Assembly: GCF_020880995.1 (NCBI RefSeq) | Contig: NZ_JAJISD010000015.1 | Coordinates: forward strand, 20,001 to 84,000 | Source: Reyranella aquatilis | GTDB lineage: Bacteria > Pseudomonadota > Alphaproteobacteria > Reyranellales > Reyranellaceae | DNA length: 64,000 nucleotides | Reading direction: 5' to 3' | Notes under the pieces: generated by a model | The model's database searches: none | Seen by the model: the letters and a program-made list of their open reading frames with translations, nothing else | Told to the model about the DNA's origin: nothing | Part shown: positions 49,775-58,409 of the stretch, one piece after another | Layout: the number at the start of each line of letters is the position of its first letter | Position numbering within the stretch: position 1 is the stretch's first letter | Translations under genes and position numbers: made by a program

Positions 49775-50422
49775 ATGATCGAGAAGCAGGAAGTGCAGGA
49801 GATCTTCCCGACCCCCTTGTGGATCGTGGATCTCCAGCCGGCCGCCGCGGCCACCCTCAATGCGAAACTGAAGGCCGAGATCGAGCGGCTGATCTCGCCC
49901 CGCCCCAAGGTTCCCGCCGGCAGCAACTGGCAGACGCCGCAGGACCTGCACACGCGGCCGGCCTTCGCGGAGTTCGCGAAACTGGTCGAGACGGCGGGAC
50001 GCGGCGTCGCCCGCTTCCTGCAGGTCGATCAGTATCCGATGGCGATCACCGGCTGCTGGGCGAACGTCAATCCGCCCGGCGCCTACCATCCGATGCACCA
50101 TCATCCGAACAACTATCTGAGCGGCGTATACTACGTCTCGATCCCCGCGGGCGGCTCGCAGATCCTGTTCCAGGATCCGCGCGGCCAGGCCTCGATGATC
50201 ATGCCCAAGCCGCGCCAGTACACCCGCCTCACCGCCAACGGCGCCAATGCGCCCAGCAAGGAGGGCCGCATGGTGATCTTTCCCTCGTGGCTCAAGCACA
50301 CGGTGCCGGCCAATGACGGGCAGAGCGAGCGCATCAGCATCTCGTTCAACCTGATGTTCAAGAATTTCAGCGAAACCATGGCCTCGCCAATGTGGGATCC
50401 CACGGCGGGCAAGGAGAAGTGA
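49775..50422 (+). CDS. 2OG-Fe(II) oxygenase, TIGR02466-type
   Basis: A 215-residue putative oxygenase of the TIGR02466 family. The start MIEKQEVQEIFPTPLW is family-typical. The iron-binding region is YHPMHHHPNNYLSGVYYV (about 108-125), and the second half has SQILFQDPRG and the distal His in FPSWLKHTVPAN. The substrate is unknown in this family. The next gene starts within TGATG at its stop, so the two are translationally coupled, suggesting they act together. Confidence 0.88.
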   Translation: MIEKQEVQEIFPTPLWIVDLQPAAAATLNAKLKAEIERLISPRPKVPAGSNWQTPQDLHTRPAFAEFAKLVETAGRGVARFLQVDQYPMAITGCWANVNPPGAYHPMHHHPNNYLSGVYYVSIPAGGSQILFQDPRGQASMIMPKPRQYTRLTANGANAPSKEGRMVIFPSWLKHTVPANDGQSERISISFNLMFKNFSETMASPMWDPTAGKEK

Positions 50423-51705
50423 TGGCTCTGCAGGATCGCTACGGCAACGAACTCGGCACGCAGTCGGCCGCGGCGCGCGACGCCTACCTCGCCGGCGTCG
50501 AGAGCCTGATGGCGGCGACGCCCGGCATGGACACGGCCTTCCAGAAGTCCGTCGAAGCCGACGAGAACTTCGCCCTCGGACACATCTCGCTCGCCCGCGC
50601 CAAGCAGCTGCTGGGCCGCGGACACGAGGCCAAGGCGCCGCTCGCGCGCGCGAAGGAACTGGCCGCCGGCGCCAGCCCGCGCGAGCAGAGCCAGATCGCG
50701 ATCTTCGAGAAGATCCTGACCGGCCAGGGCGCTGCGGCGCTCGACGCGATCCGCGAGCACATGAAGGAATGGCCGCGCGACGCCATGGCGCTCGCGCCGG
50801 CGACCAGCGTGTTCGGCCTGATCGGCTTTTCCGGCAAGACGGGGCGCGAGGTCGACCAGCTCGCCCTGCTCGAACCCTTCGAGAAGCACTACGGCGACGA
50901 CTGGTGGTACCGCACGCAGCTGGCCTTCGCACAGATCGAGCTGCAGAAGCTCGACGAAGGCCGGCGCAACATCGATGCCGCGCTGGAGGCTTTCCCCAGG
51001 AGCGCGCACGCCGCGCATATCCGCGGCCATCTCTTCTACGAACTGGGCGAGCGCGAGGCCGGCCTCGCCTTTCTGACGGAGTGGATGAAGGACTATTCGC
51101 GGGACGGGCTGATGCACGTCCACAACAACTGGCACCTGGCGCTGTGGTCGATGGAGACCGGCCGCAGGGAAGAGGCCTGGCGTATCTACGACGAGGCGCT
51201 GAGCCCGGCCGTCGCCTGGGGGCCGCAGGTCAACGTCGCGACCGATTGCGTCGCCTTCCTCGCTCGCGCCGAGATGGCGGGCGAGCCGCGCCAGGCCGCC
51301 CGCTGGCGCGAGATCGCGGACTACAACACCAAATGGTTCGGCCGCCCGGGCCTCGGCTTCGTCGACATGCACACGGTGCTTGCCTATGCGATGGCGGGCG
51401 ACGGCGCGGCGCTGGCAAAATTCATCGAGGCCCCGAAGGGCGCTACGGCCGACATGCTGCAACCGATGGCGCGCGGCTTCGAGGCCTATGCGCAGGGCGA
51501 CTGGACGCGCGCGATCGCCGAGATCGAGCCGCTGCTCGCCACCCACGAGCGGCTGGGCGGCAGCCGCGCCCAACGCGACCTGCTGGAATACGTCGTGACC
51601 TCGGCGATGGTGAAAGCCGGCCGCGCGAGCGAGGCCCGCGCGATGATCGAGAAGCGCCGGCCGCAGAACGGCAGGGGCAAGGGCTTCCCTCTGGCGGGGC
51701 TTTAA
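50422..51705 (+). CDS. Tetratricopeptide-repeat protein (TTC38-like)
   Basis: A 427-residue helical-repeat protein without signal peptide. The layout resembles the TTC38 family: an opening LQDRYGNELGTQSAAARDAY, a central motif GMLAF-like block replaced here by FSGKTGREVDQLALLEPF and YGDDWWYRTQLAFAQIEL, then HNNWHLALWSMETGR and YNTKWFGRPGLGFVDMHTVLA. Function is unknown. It overlaps the upstream oxygenase stop by 1 nt. A type B repeat follows the gene. Confidence 0.85.
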   Translation: MALQDRYGNELGTQSAAARDAYLAGVESLMAATPGMDTAFQKSVEADENFALGHISLARAKQLLGRGHEAKAPLARAKELAAGASPREQSQIAIFEKILTGQGAAALDAIREHMKEWPRDAMALAPATSVFGLIGFSGKTGREVDQLALLEPFEKHYGDDWWYRTQLAFAQIELQKLDEGRRNIDAALEAFPRSAHAAHIRGHLFYELGEREAGLAFLTEWMKDYSRDGLMHVHNNWHLALWSMETGRREEAWRIYDEALSPAVAWGPQVNVATDCVAFLARAEMAGEPRQAARWREIADYNTKWFGRPGLGFVDMHTVLAYAMAGDGAALAKFIEAPKGATADMLQPMARGFEAYAQGDWTRAIAEIEPLLATHERLGGSRAQRDLLEYVVTSAMVKAGRASEARAMIEKRRPQNGRGKGFPLAGL

Positions 51706-51734
51706 GGAAAAGACCCAGCGCGCCCACCCAAAAG

Positions 51735-51842
51735 CCTCATGCTGAGGAGGCTGCACAGCAGCCGTCTCGAAGCATGGGCACGCGCACCCCGCTCGTTGCC
51801 CATCCTTCGAGACACGGCCTGCGGCCGCTCCTCTGGATGAGG
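51735..51842. repeat. Palindromic intergenic repeat (type B), full copy
   Basis: Matches the copy at 38538-38649 in order and spacing of its arms: CCTCATGCTGAGGAGG, GTCTCGAAGCATGGGCA, GTTGCCCATCCTTCGAGAC and GCTCCTCTGGATGAGG. It lies between convergent genes. Confidence 0.85.
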
Positions 51843-51861
51843 TAGTGCGGGTTGCGCCCTC

Positions 51862-52875
51862 TCAGCTCAACCCGAACTCTTCCGCCAGCAACTCATACGA
51901 CCGCTTCCGCTTCTCGAAGTCGTAGCAGATCGTCACCGCCATGATCTCGTCGACCTCGTAGGCGGCGGCGTGGCGTTCGAGACCGGCACGGACCGTCTTG
52001 GGCGAGCCGACCACCGAGCGGCGGCGAAGCGCCGGCAGCCAGCGCTCGGCGCCGGGCTGCTTTGCGGCTTCCAGCGCTTCCTCGACCGGCGGCACCGGCC
52101 CGGGATTGCCGAGCGTGCGCAGGCGCATCGCCCAGACCTCGCGGCTGCGCGACAGAATGTCGGCTTCCTCATCGGTCTCCGCGCAGAGCACCGAGATCGC
52201 CATCAGCGGCATCGGCTTTGCGTGCAGCGACGAGGGCTTGAAGTGGGCGCGATAGGCGCGCGTGACGCCGTCGCCGCCGTCGGGATTGATGAAGTGCGCA
52301 AAGCAGAAAGGCAGTCCGAAATGCGCCGCGAGCGCTGCACTGTCGTCGCTCGATCCCAGCAGCCACACGTCGGGCGCCGTCTCGCCGCTCGGCTGGGCCA
52401 CGATGCCGGTGCCCTCGTGGTTGAGCGGCAGTGCGTCATGCAGCCAGGCCACCAGATCGCGCACCTGGTAGGGATACTTGTCGGCATTGCTCCAGTTGGG
52501 CTTGCCGTCGGCCAGGATGCGCATCGTCTGCTGGTCGCTGCCGGGCGCGCGGCCGATGCCGACATCGATGCGGCCGGGGAACAGCGTCTCGAGCATGCGG
52601 AAATTCTCCGCCACCTTGAAGGCGCTGTAGTGCGGCAGCATCACGCCGCCCGAGCCGATCCGCATGCGTTCGGTCAGGCCAGCGACGCGCGTGATCAGCA
52701 CCTCGGGCGTGGAGCCGGCGAGCGCCTCGCTGCTGTGATGCTCGGCCAGCCAGTAGCGCGTGTAGCCCAGCCGGTCGCAGAGCTGCGCCAGTTCCAGCGT
52801 GTCGCGCACGGCTTCGGCCGGCGTGCCGCCCTTGCGGATCGGCGACTGGTCGAGAACGCTGAGGCGGAGCGGCAA
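51862..52875 (-). CDS. Luciferase-like (LLM class) flavin-dependent oxidoreductase
   Basis: A 337-residue TIM-barrel monooxygenase. The opening LRLSVLDQSPIRKGGT and WLAEHHS (about 45-51) define a common alkanal-monooxygenase-like subgroup; the block RIGSGGVMLPHYSAFKVAENFR and GRIDVGIGRAPGSD are also typical. It uses reduced flavin, usually F420 or FMN. The start is uncertain: no ATG fits, and I take a TTG at 52875 just downstream of the accA stop (5-nt gap); a CTG overlapping that stop is possible. It is probably co-transcribed with accA. Confidence 0.85.
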   Translation of the reverse strand: MPLRLSVLDQSPIRKGGTPAEAVRDTLELAQLCDRLGYTRYWLAEHHSSEALAGSTPEVLITRVAGLTERMRIGSGGVMLPHYSAFKVAENFRMLETLFPGRIDVGIGRAPGSDQQTMRILADGKPNWSNADKYPYQVRDLVAWLHDALPLNHEGTGIVAQPSGETAPDVWLLGSSDDSAALAAHFGLPFCFAHFINPDGGDGVTRAYRAHFKPSSLHAKPMPLMAISVLCAETDEEADILSRSREVWAMRLRTLGNPGPVPPVEEALEAAKQPGAERWLPALRRRSVVGSPKTVRAGLERHAAAYEVDEIMAVTICYDFEKRKRSYELLAEEFGLS

Positions 52876-52880
52876 GGCCG

Positions 52881-53834
52881 TCAGAGGCCCTTCTTGCCCA
52901 TCGCCAGGAACTTGTCCTGGCGCCGCTGGCGCAGCGTGTCGCCGTCGAGCTTCGCGAGCTCGGCGATGGCTTCGCCGACCACACGACCCACGACGTCGAT
53001 CGTTTCGTCGGGTGCGCGATGGGCGCCGCCCATCGGCTCGGGGATCACCTCGTCGATCACGTCGAGCTTCTTCAGGTCGGCGGCGGTCACCTTCATCGCC
53101 TCGGCGGCGTCCTGCGCATTGGCGTTGTTGCGCCACAGGATCGAGGCGCAGCCTTCCGGCGTGATCACCGAATAGACCGAGTTCTCCAGCATGTAGACGC
53201 GGTCCGACGAGGCGATGGCGAGTGCGCCGCCCGAGCCGCCCTCGCCGATCACGACGCTGACCAACGGCACGCCCAAGCCCAGGCAGGTCTCGATCGAGCT
53301 GGCGATGGCTTCCGCCTGGCCGCGCGCCTCGGCCTCGATGCCGGGATAGGCGCCCGGCGTGTCGACGAGCGTGAGCACCGGCAGCTTGAACCGGTCGGCC
53401 AGCCGCATCAGGCGCTGCGCCTTGCGATAGCCCTCGGGCCTCGCCATGCCGAAATTGTGCTTGATGCGCGATTCGGTGTCGTCGCCCTTCTGCTGGCCCA
53501 GCACCACGATGCTGCGCCCCTGCAGGCGGCCCATGCCGCCCACGATGGCGGCGTCCTCGCCGAACGCGCGGTCGCCGGCCAGCGGCGTGTAGTCGGTGAT
53601 CAGCCGGTCGATATAGGCCTGCGCGTGCGGCCGCTCGGCATGGCGCGCCACCTGGACGCGCTGCCACGGCGTGAGCTTGGCGTAGGTCGCGCGGATCTGC
53701 TTATGCGCCTTGTCCTGCAGGCGCATGACTTCCTCGGCGATGTCCACGTCGCCGGAATTGGGCAGATGACGGAGCTCGGCGATCTTGCCTTCCAGCTCCG
53801 CGATCGGCTTCTCGAAGTCGAGGTAAGTCGTCAT
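52881..53834 (-). CDS. accA: Acetyl-CoA carboxylase carboxyltransferase subunit alpha
   Basis: Transfers the carboxyl group from carboxybiotin to acetyl-CoA as part of the ACC complex, first step of fatty acid synthesis. The 317-residue product starts with FEKPIAELEGKIAELR and carries the carboxyltransferase core motifs (RPEGYRKAQRLMRLADRF, DTPGAYPGIEAEARGQAEAI, GEGGSGGALAI, VYSVITPEGCASIL). It lies downstream of xerD by 34 nt on the same strand. Confidence 0.97.
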   Translation of the reverse strand: MTTYLDFEKPIAELEGKIAELRHLPNSGDVDIAEEVMRLQDKAHKQIRATYAKLTPWQRVQVARHAERPHAQAYIDRLITDYTPLAGDRAFGEDAAIVGGMGRLQGRSIVVLGQQKGDDTESRIKHNFGMARPEGYRKAQRLMRLADRFKLPVLTLVDTPGAYPGIEAEARGQAEAIASSIETCLGLGVPLVSVVIGEGGSGGALAIASSDRVYMLENSVYSVITPEGCASILWRNNANAQDAAEAMKVTAADLKKLDVIDEVIPEPMGGAHRAPDETIDVVGRVVGEAIAELAKLDGDTLRQRRQDKFLAMGKKGL

Positions 53835-53868
53835 TGAAGGTCAGGTGTCGCCCGCTCGCCGAATCCTG

Positions 53869-54810
53869 TCAACCGGCCGGCCGCCGCTTTCGCCGGGCCA
53901 GCGGATGGTGCTCCTGAACCAACGATCTCAGCTTCTCGTCGAGCACATGCGTGTAGATCTGGGTAGTGGCGATATCTGCATGCCCCAGCATCAATTGCAC
54001 CGAGCGCAGATCGGCGCCGCCGGCCAGCAGGTGGCTGGCGAAGGCATGGCGCAGCACATGCGGCGACACGCGCGCGGGATCGATCCCGGCCCCCAGCGCC
54101 GCCTCCTTGAGGAGCTGCGCGAACCGCTGGCGCGTGAGGTGGCCGGTGCGGCCGCGTGAGGGAAACAGGAAGCGCGAGGTCTCGCCCTCGGCCAGCTGGC
54201 CGCGCCGCATGTGCAGCCAGGCCACGATCGCGAGGCGCGCCGGGTCCGACAGCGGCACCAGCCGCTCCTTGTCGCCCTTGCCGCGCACCAGCAGCATCGA
54301 CGGATCGCGTTCGACGGCGGACAATGGAAGGCTGACCAGCTCCGACACCCGCAGGCCGGCGGCGTAGAGGATTTCGAGCAGGGTCGCCATGCGTCCGCCA
54401 TCGACCGCGTCCCGGGCACGCGCTGCATCGATCAGGCGGTCGACCTCCTCGCGCGACAACACCTTGGGCAGCGGCCGACCCAGCCGCGGCGAATCGAGCG
54501 TGCTCGCCGGATCGTCCTCGCGCAGCCGCTCGGCCAGCAGGAAGCGGAAGAACTGGCGCATCACCGAGAGCCGGCGCGCCACCGTGCGCGGCGTCATGCC
54601 GACATAGTCGAGCGACTTCAGGTAGGCGCGCAGTGCCGTCGCATCGGCCGTCAGCGGGCCCTGCTTGCGACGCGTCAGGAACGCCTGGAGGTCGGCCAGG
54701 TCGGCCCCATAGGCGAGCAGCGTGTTCTTCGAGGCGCCGCGTTCGGCCTGCAGCATCTCGAGGAAGGCCAGCACCTCGCGCGCATGGCCGAAGGCGGGCT
54801 TGCGCTTCAC
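53869..54810 (-). CDS. xerD: Tyrosine recombinase XerD
   Basis: Site-specific recombinase that, with XerC, resolves chromosome dimers at dif. The 313-residue product has the SAM-like N-terminal domain (about 12-95) and the catalytic domain with the full R-K-HxxR-H-Y set: AAGLRVSEL, VRGKGDKERLVPL, HVLRHAFASHLL, GHADIATTQIYTHV. It overlaps the upstream gene's stop by 4 nt. It is housekeeping XerD rather than an island integrase, judged by this accA context. Confidence 0.93.
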   Translation of the reverse strand: MKRKPAFGHAREVLAFLEMLQAERGASKNTLLAYGADLADLQAFLTRRKQGPLTADATALRAYLKSLDYVGMTPRTVARRLSVMRQFFRFLLAERLREDDPASTLDSPRLGRPLPKVLSREEVDRLIDAARARDAVDGGRMATLLEILYAAGLRVSELVSLPLSAVERDPSMLLVRGKGDKERLVPLSDPARLAIVAWLHMRRGQLAEGETSRFLFPSRGRTGHLTRQRFAQLLKEAALGAGIDPARVSPHVLRHAFASHLLAGGADLRSVQLMLGHADIATTQIYTHVLDEKLRSLVQEHHPLARRKRRPAG

Positions 54811-56432
54811 AGCCCGTGGGCGATCGCGATCTCCACCGCGAACAGCCTCCCCGTATGGTCCTCGCCGACCTGCCGCAGCGCCCGCACGATCGCGCCGGCC
54901 GCTGCGGGATGCAGCTCGATGAGTGGCGTCTCGCCGATCGCGATGGACGACAGCAACGCGGCCTCGGCGCGCCGCTTCCCGGTCCCGGCCGCCTGCAGGG
55001 CCTGCATCGTCGCCGCCGGCGGCGAGACCAGCCGCGCATTGCCAGGCGTCTCCGGCAGCGTCGTCGACTTGGCGGGAATGTCGAAGCCGATGGCGCGGAA
55101 CAGTTCGAGCAGCAGGTAGCCACGCACCTGCGCCTGGGCGGGGTTCTCCCGGGCGATCAGCTCGTACCAGCGATTGATATCCTCCGGCGGCAGCCGCTTG
55201 GCGTCATCGACGCCCGCAATGGCCATCAGCGGCAGCAATCGTTCCAGAGAGCCCATCGCCCGCGCATCGTTGAAGGCGGCGGAGAGCGCGAGGCGGGTCC
55301 AGGCCCGCGTCTGCTGGCGATCGCCCAGCAGCAGCAGGCCGCGCATGACCTCCTGCGCCACGCCGGCATACTCGGGTTTGGGCGCAACGTTCATCAGCGC
55401 CCCCGCACTGGCGCGCGCGATCGTGGGAAAGAGCGGGCCGCCGCGCTCCTCGCCATAGACGGTGGCAATCGCGCTGATCAGCTGCTGTGCGTTCCGGGCG
55501 CCGCGCGCCGCCGCGACGAGCCGAGCCCGGCGGGTCATCGGTGCCGGCAGGACGACCTTGTCGCGCACCGCGTCGAGATAGAGGTCTCCCAGCTTCGAGG
55601 CCTCGACGATGGCCAGAGCCTCGCCACGCTCGGCGATCTCGAGCCGCGTCGGCACCGGCAGCGTGCGGTGCGCGACCAGCGAGCGCATCAGCGGCGGCTG
55701 TGTGGTCCGCAGGGTCGCGGCCGAAGGCTGGACGAAGGCGAGGTCGAGCATGACCATCGCCGGCCCGTCGATCTGGCCCGGCGGCGGCGCTGTGGGCGAC
55801 AGGCCCTCGGCGGCGATCTCGACAAGCTTGTAGAAGGCCGGATCGCCGCTCTTCAGCGGCAGGGCGGCCGACAGCGCGCCGGCATTGTCGCCGGCCACCA
55901 GCTTGCAAACGGTGTCGGCACGGCGCGCGAACGGCTCGGACAGCCGGGCGGTGCGGACGATCTGGCAGGCCGAGGCCTTCTCGCCGGCCATCATCAGGGC
56001 GTTGACGGTCGTCGCCGCGAGCGCGGGATCGGCATAGGCGCCGACGCTGCGCACCATCTCGTTCAGGTTCTCGGCTTCGCCCATGGCCGCCAGCCGGTCG
56101 ACCTTGCGGGCGAACAGGCCGGGCGGCGGGCTGCCGTCCGGTGACGGCGCATTCAGCTGGCTCACCAGCACCTTGAACTGCAGGTCACGCAGCGCCCGGC
56201 TGCGCGGGGCCGCCGGCAGGGCGGAGACGAGCCGCTTGGCCGTGGCCAGCGTGGTGCCGTTCCAGGCATCGGCCGGCATGCCGCCGGTGGTGGGGGTGAG
56301 GAAGCCACTGGGGCCCCTGTCGAAGTCCGGGACCTGCGCCCGCGCCGGCGGGGACCATGAAACGGGGAGGAGGAACGTCGCGGCGGCAAGTACCGCGGCC
56401 AAGAAGCCGCAGCTACCGCGCAAGACGTTCAT
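54807..56432 (-). CDS. Secreted helical-repeat protein of unknown function (xerD-linked)
   Basis: A 541-residue exported protein. The signal peptide (about 1-33, ARA-QVP) is clear. The mature chain is almost all Ala/Leu-rich helix with alternating pairs resembling degenerate TPR/Sel1-type repeats, such as ALAATTVNALMMAGEKASAC and GLLLLGDRQQTRAWTRLALS. I do not recognise a named family; a gene of this kind often lies between aroK and xerD in alphaproteobacteria. The ATG at 56432 lies inside the end of a small upstream gene, and the 3' end overlaps xerD by 4 nt, so three genes form a tight unit. Confidence 0.8.
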   Translation of the reverse strand: MNVLRGSCGFLAAVLAAATFLLPVSWSPPARAQVPDFDRGPSGFLTPTTGGMPADAWNGTTLATAKRLVSALPAAPRSRALRDLQFKVLVSQLNAPSPDGSPPPGLFARKVDRLAAMGEAENLNEMVRSVGAYADPALAATTVNALMMAGEKASACQIVRTARLSEPFARRADTVCKLVAGDNAGALSAALPLKSGDPAFYKLVEIAAEGLSPTAPPPGQIDGPAMVMLDLAFVQPSAATLRTTQPPLMRSLVAHRTLPVPTRLEIAERGEALAIVEASKLGDLYLDAVRDKVVLPAPMTRRARLVAAARGARNAQQLISAIATVYGEERGGPLFPTIARASAGALMNVAPKPEYAGVAQEVMRGLLLLGDRQQTRAWTRLALSAAFNDARAMGSLERLLPLMAIAGVDDAKRLPPEDINRWYELIARENPAQAQVRGYLLLELFRAIGFDIPAKSTTLPETPGNARLVSPPAATMQALQAAGTGKRRAEAALLSSIAIGETPLIELHPAAAGAIVRALRQVGEDHTGRLFAVEIAIAHGL

Positions 56433-56592
56433 TCGGAACCGGGACTTCGAAGCGCTTGAGCGGCGGGCGCGGCTCCACCACTGCGAGCGCCACCAGCCCG
56501 GCGACCAGCAGCGTCGCCACGGCCACGGCGATGATGGGCCCGATGCGAAGGTTGGGCACGTTGAATCGGTTTCTGGAGCGGAACAGGGGCAC
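56413..56592 (-). CDS. Small single-pass membrane protein, overlapping next gene
   Basis: A 59-residue protein. The GTG start gives MPLFRSRNRFNVPNLRIGP, then one transmembrane helix (about 20-40, IIAVAVATLLVAGLVALAVV), then a periplasmic tail with EPRPPLKRFEVPVPNERLAR. Positively charged residues before the helix place the N-terminus inside. Its last 20 nt overlap the next gene in another frame (the ATG at 56432 lies within AATGAA). A tail rich in Pro followed by PNER is similar to other small alphaproteobacterial proteins at this locus. Function unknown. Confidence 0.72.
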   Translation of the reverse strand: MPLFRSRNRFNVPNLRIGPIIAVAVATLLVAGLVALAVVEPRPPLKRFEVPVPNERLAR

Positions 56593-56687
56593 GACCCGGG
56601 CAACCTACCCGCCCTCCTCCAGAGCGGCAATTGCCTAGTCGCCTCCCTACGCCGCGCCGCAGCCAATCGCTTGAAACCACGGGCATA

Positions 56688-57278
56688 ATGGGCGACATGG
56701 ATGGGCAGCCCGCCATGGACGCCCCTTCTCCCCTGTCCTTGCCGCGCACCGTGGCCCTCGTGGGCCTGATGGGCGCGGGCAAGAGCGCCATCGGCAAACG
56801 ACTGGCGGCACGGCTCGGCCTCCCGTTCGTCGATGCCGACGACGAGATCGAGCGCGCAGCCGGCTGCACCATCTCTGAATTCTTCGAACGCTATGGCGAG
56901 CAGGAGTTCCGCGCCGGCGAGCGGCGGGTGATTGCCCGGTTGCTCGAAGAAACGCCACGCGTCCTGTCGACCGGCGGCGGCGCCTATATGGATCCCGAAA
57001 CCCGAAGCCTGATGAAGGCCCGGGCCCTCACCGTCTGGCTTCGCGCCGAGCTCGACGTGCTGTTCGACCGTGTGAAGAAGCGCACCCACCGGCCGCTGCT
57101 GCGCCAGGGCGACCCGAAGGAAATCCTCGCGCGGCTCATGCAGCAGCGCTACCCGATCTACGCCGAGGCCGACATCGTGGTCGATTCGACCGCCCAGCCG
57201 GCCGAGCGCACGACCGAGCAGGTGATCGACGCCCTCCGCGCGCATCTGCAGTCCCAGACGACAGGACAGACCGCATGA
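56688..57278 (+). CDS. aroK: Shikimate kinase
   Basis: Phosphorylates shikimate in aromatic amino acid synthesis. The 196-residue product has Walker A GLMGAGKSAIGK (about 26-37), the shikimate-binding DADDEIE and FRAGERRV segments, and the GGGAYM and RPLL lid motifs. The start is taken at ATG 56688; ATGs at 56697 and 56715 are alternatives, all before the P-loop. It overlaps aroB in ATGA. An aroK-aroB pair is conserved. Confidence 0.95.
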   Translation: MGDMDGQPAMDAPSPLSLPRTVALVGLMGAGKSAIGKRLAARLGLPFVDADDEIERAAGCTISEFFERYGEQEFRAGERRVIARLLEETPRVLSTGGGAYMDPETRSLMKARALTVWLRAELDVLFDRVKKRTHRPLLRQGDPKEILARLMQQRYPIYAEADIVVDSTAQPAERTTEQVIDALRAHLQSQTTGQTA

Positions 57279-58402
57279 GTTCGCCCCGTACCATCCGCGT
57301 CGACCTGGCGGGCCGCGCCTATGACATCGCGATCGGCCCCGGCCTGATCGACCGCGCGGGCGAGCTGTCGCGGCCATTGCTGGCCGCGCCGCGGGTCACG
57401 ATCGTGAGCGACGACACGGTCGAGCCGCTCTATGGCGCGCGCCTCGCCGCCTCCTTCGCGAAGGCAGGCGTCAAGACCGAGACAGTCACGGTGCCGGCCG
57501 GCGAGAGCAGCAAGGACTTCGCGAGCTTCGGCCGGCTGATGAACGAGCTGCTCGACCGCCGTCCCGACCGCAAGACCACGCTGGTCGCGCTGGGCGGCGG
57601 CGTGGTCGGCGACCTGACGGGTTTCGCCGCAGCCGTGCTGCTGCGCGGCGTCGACTTCATCCAGGTGCCGACGACGCTGCTGGCGCAGGTCGATTCCTCG
57701 GTCGGCGGCAAGACCGGCATCAACACCCGTCATGGCAAGAACCTGGTCGGGGCCTTCTACCAGCCGCGCCTGGTGCTGGCCGACACGACCGTGCTCGATA
57801 CGCTGCCGCGCCGCGAACTCCTGGCGGGCTACGCCGAGGTCGCGAAGTACGGGCTGATCGACGATCCCGACTTCTTCGCCTGGTGCGAGGCCAACGGGGA
57901 AAAGGTGCTGGCAGGCGATGCCGCGGCACGAACCTACGCCATCGAACAGAGCTGCCTCTCCAAGGCGCGCATCGTGGCCGCCGACGAGCGCGAGACCACC
58001 GACCTGCGCGCCCTCCTCAACCTCGGGCACACGTTCGGCCATGCATTGGAAGCCGAGACCGGCTTCGGCGCGACCCTGCTGCACGGCGAGGCGGTCGGCG
58101 CGGGCATGGCGATGGCCTTCGACCTGTCGGCCCGGCTGGGTCTCTGCCCCGCGGCCGATGCAGAGCGCGTGCGCCATCATCTCGGCAGCGTCGGACTTCC
58201 GGTTCGACTGCGCACCATCGGCGGCGACAACAGCCGCACCTGGGATGCGGCGAGGCTGATCGAGCACATGCGCGGCGACAAGAAGGCCGAGGGTGGCAAG
58301 CTCACCTTCGTGCTGGCGCGCGGCATCGGCAAATCCTTCGTCACCCGCGACGTCGACGAGACGGGCCTGCGCGGTCTGCTCGACGACGCCATCGCGGCCT
58401 AG
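57275..58402 (+). CDS. aroB: 3-dehydroquinate synthase
   Basis: Converts DAHP to 3-dehydroquinate using NAD and a divalent metal. The 375-residue product has GGGVVGDLTGFAA near 108, DSSVGGKTGIN near 140, and the metal-binding histidines in NLGHTFGHALE and LHGEAV. It is translationally coupled to aroK (4-nt overlap). The following CorC-like gene has its own AGGAG ribosome site just 1 nt after this stop. Confidence 0.97.
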   Translation: MSSPRTIRVDLAGRAYDIAIGPGLIDRAGELSRPLLAAPRVTIVSDDTVEPLYGARLAASFAKAGVKTETVTVPAGESSKDFASFGRLMNELLDRRPDRKTTLVALGGGVVGDLTGFAAAVLLRGVDFIQVPTTLLAQVDSSVGGKTGINTRHGKNLVGAFYQPRLVLADTTVLDTLPRRELLAGYAEVAKYGLIDDPDFFAWCEANGEKVLAGDAAARTYAIEQSCLSKARIVAADERETTDLRALLNLGHTFGHALEAETGFGATLLHGEAVGAGMAMAFDLSARLGLCPAADAERVRHHLGSVGLPVRLRTIGGDNSRTWDAARLIEHMRGDKKAEGGKLTFVLARGIGKSFVTRDVDETGLRGLLDDAIAA

Positions 58403-58409
58403 GAGCGGC

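Noticed and set aside
53869..54810. Tyrosine recombinase as the integrase for the secA-linked segment
   Set aside because: The gene is 20 kb away in a conserved accA context and has standard XerD features.
54807..57377. Extension of the secreted repeat protein to 856 residues
   Set aside because: The extra N-terminal part lies antisense to aroK and has no conserved content; a proper signal peptide starts at 56432.
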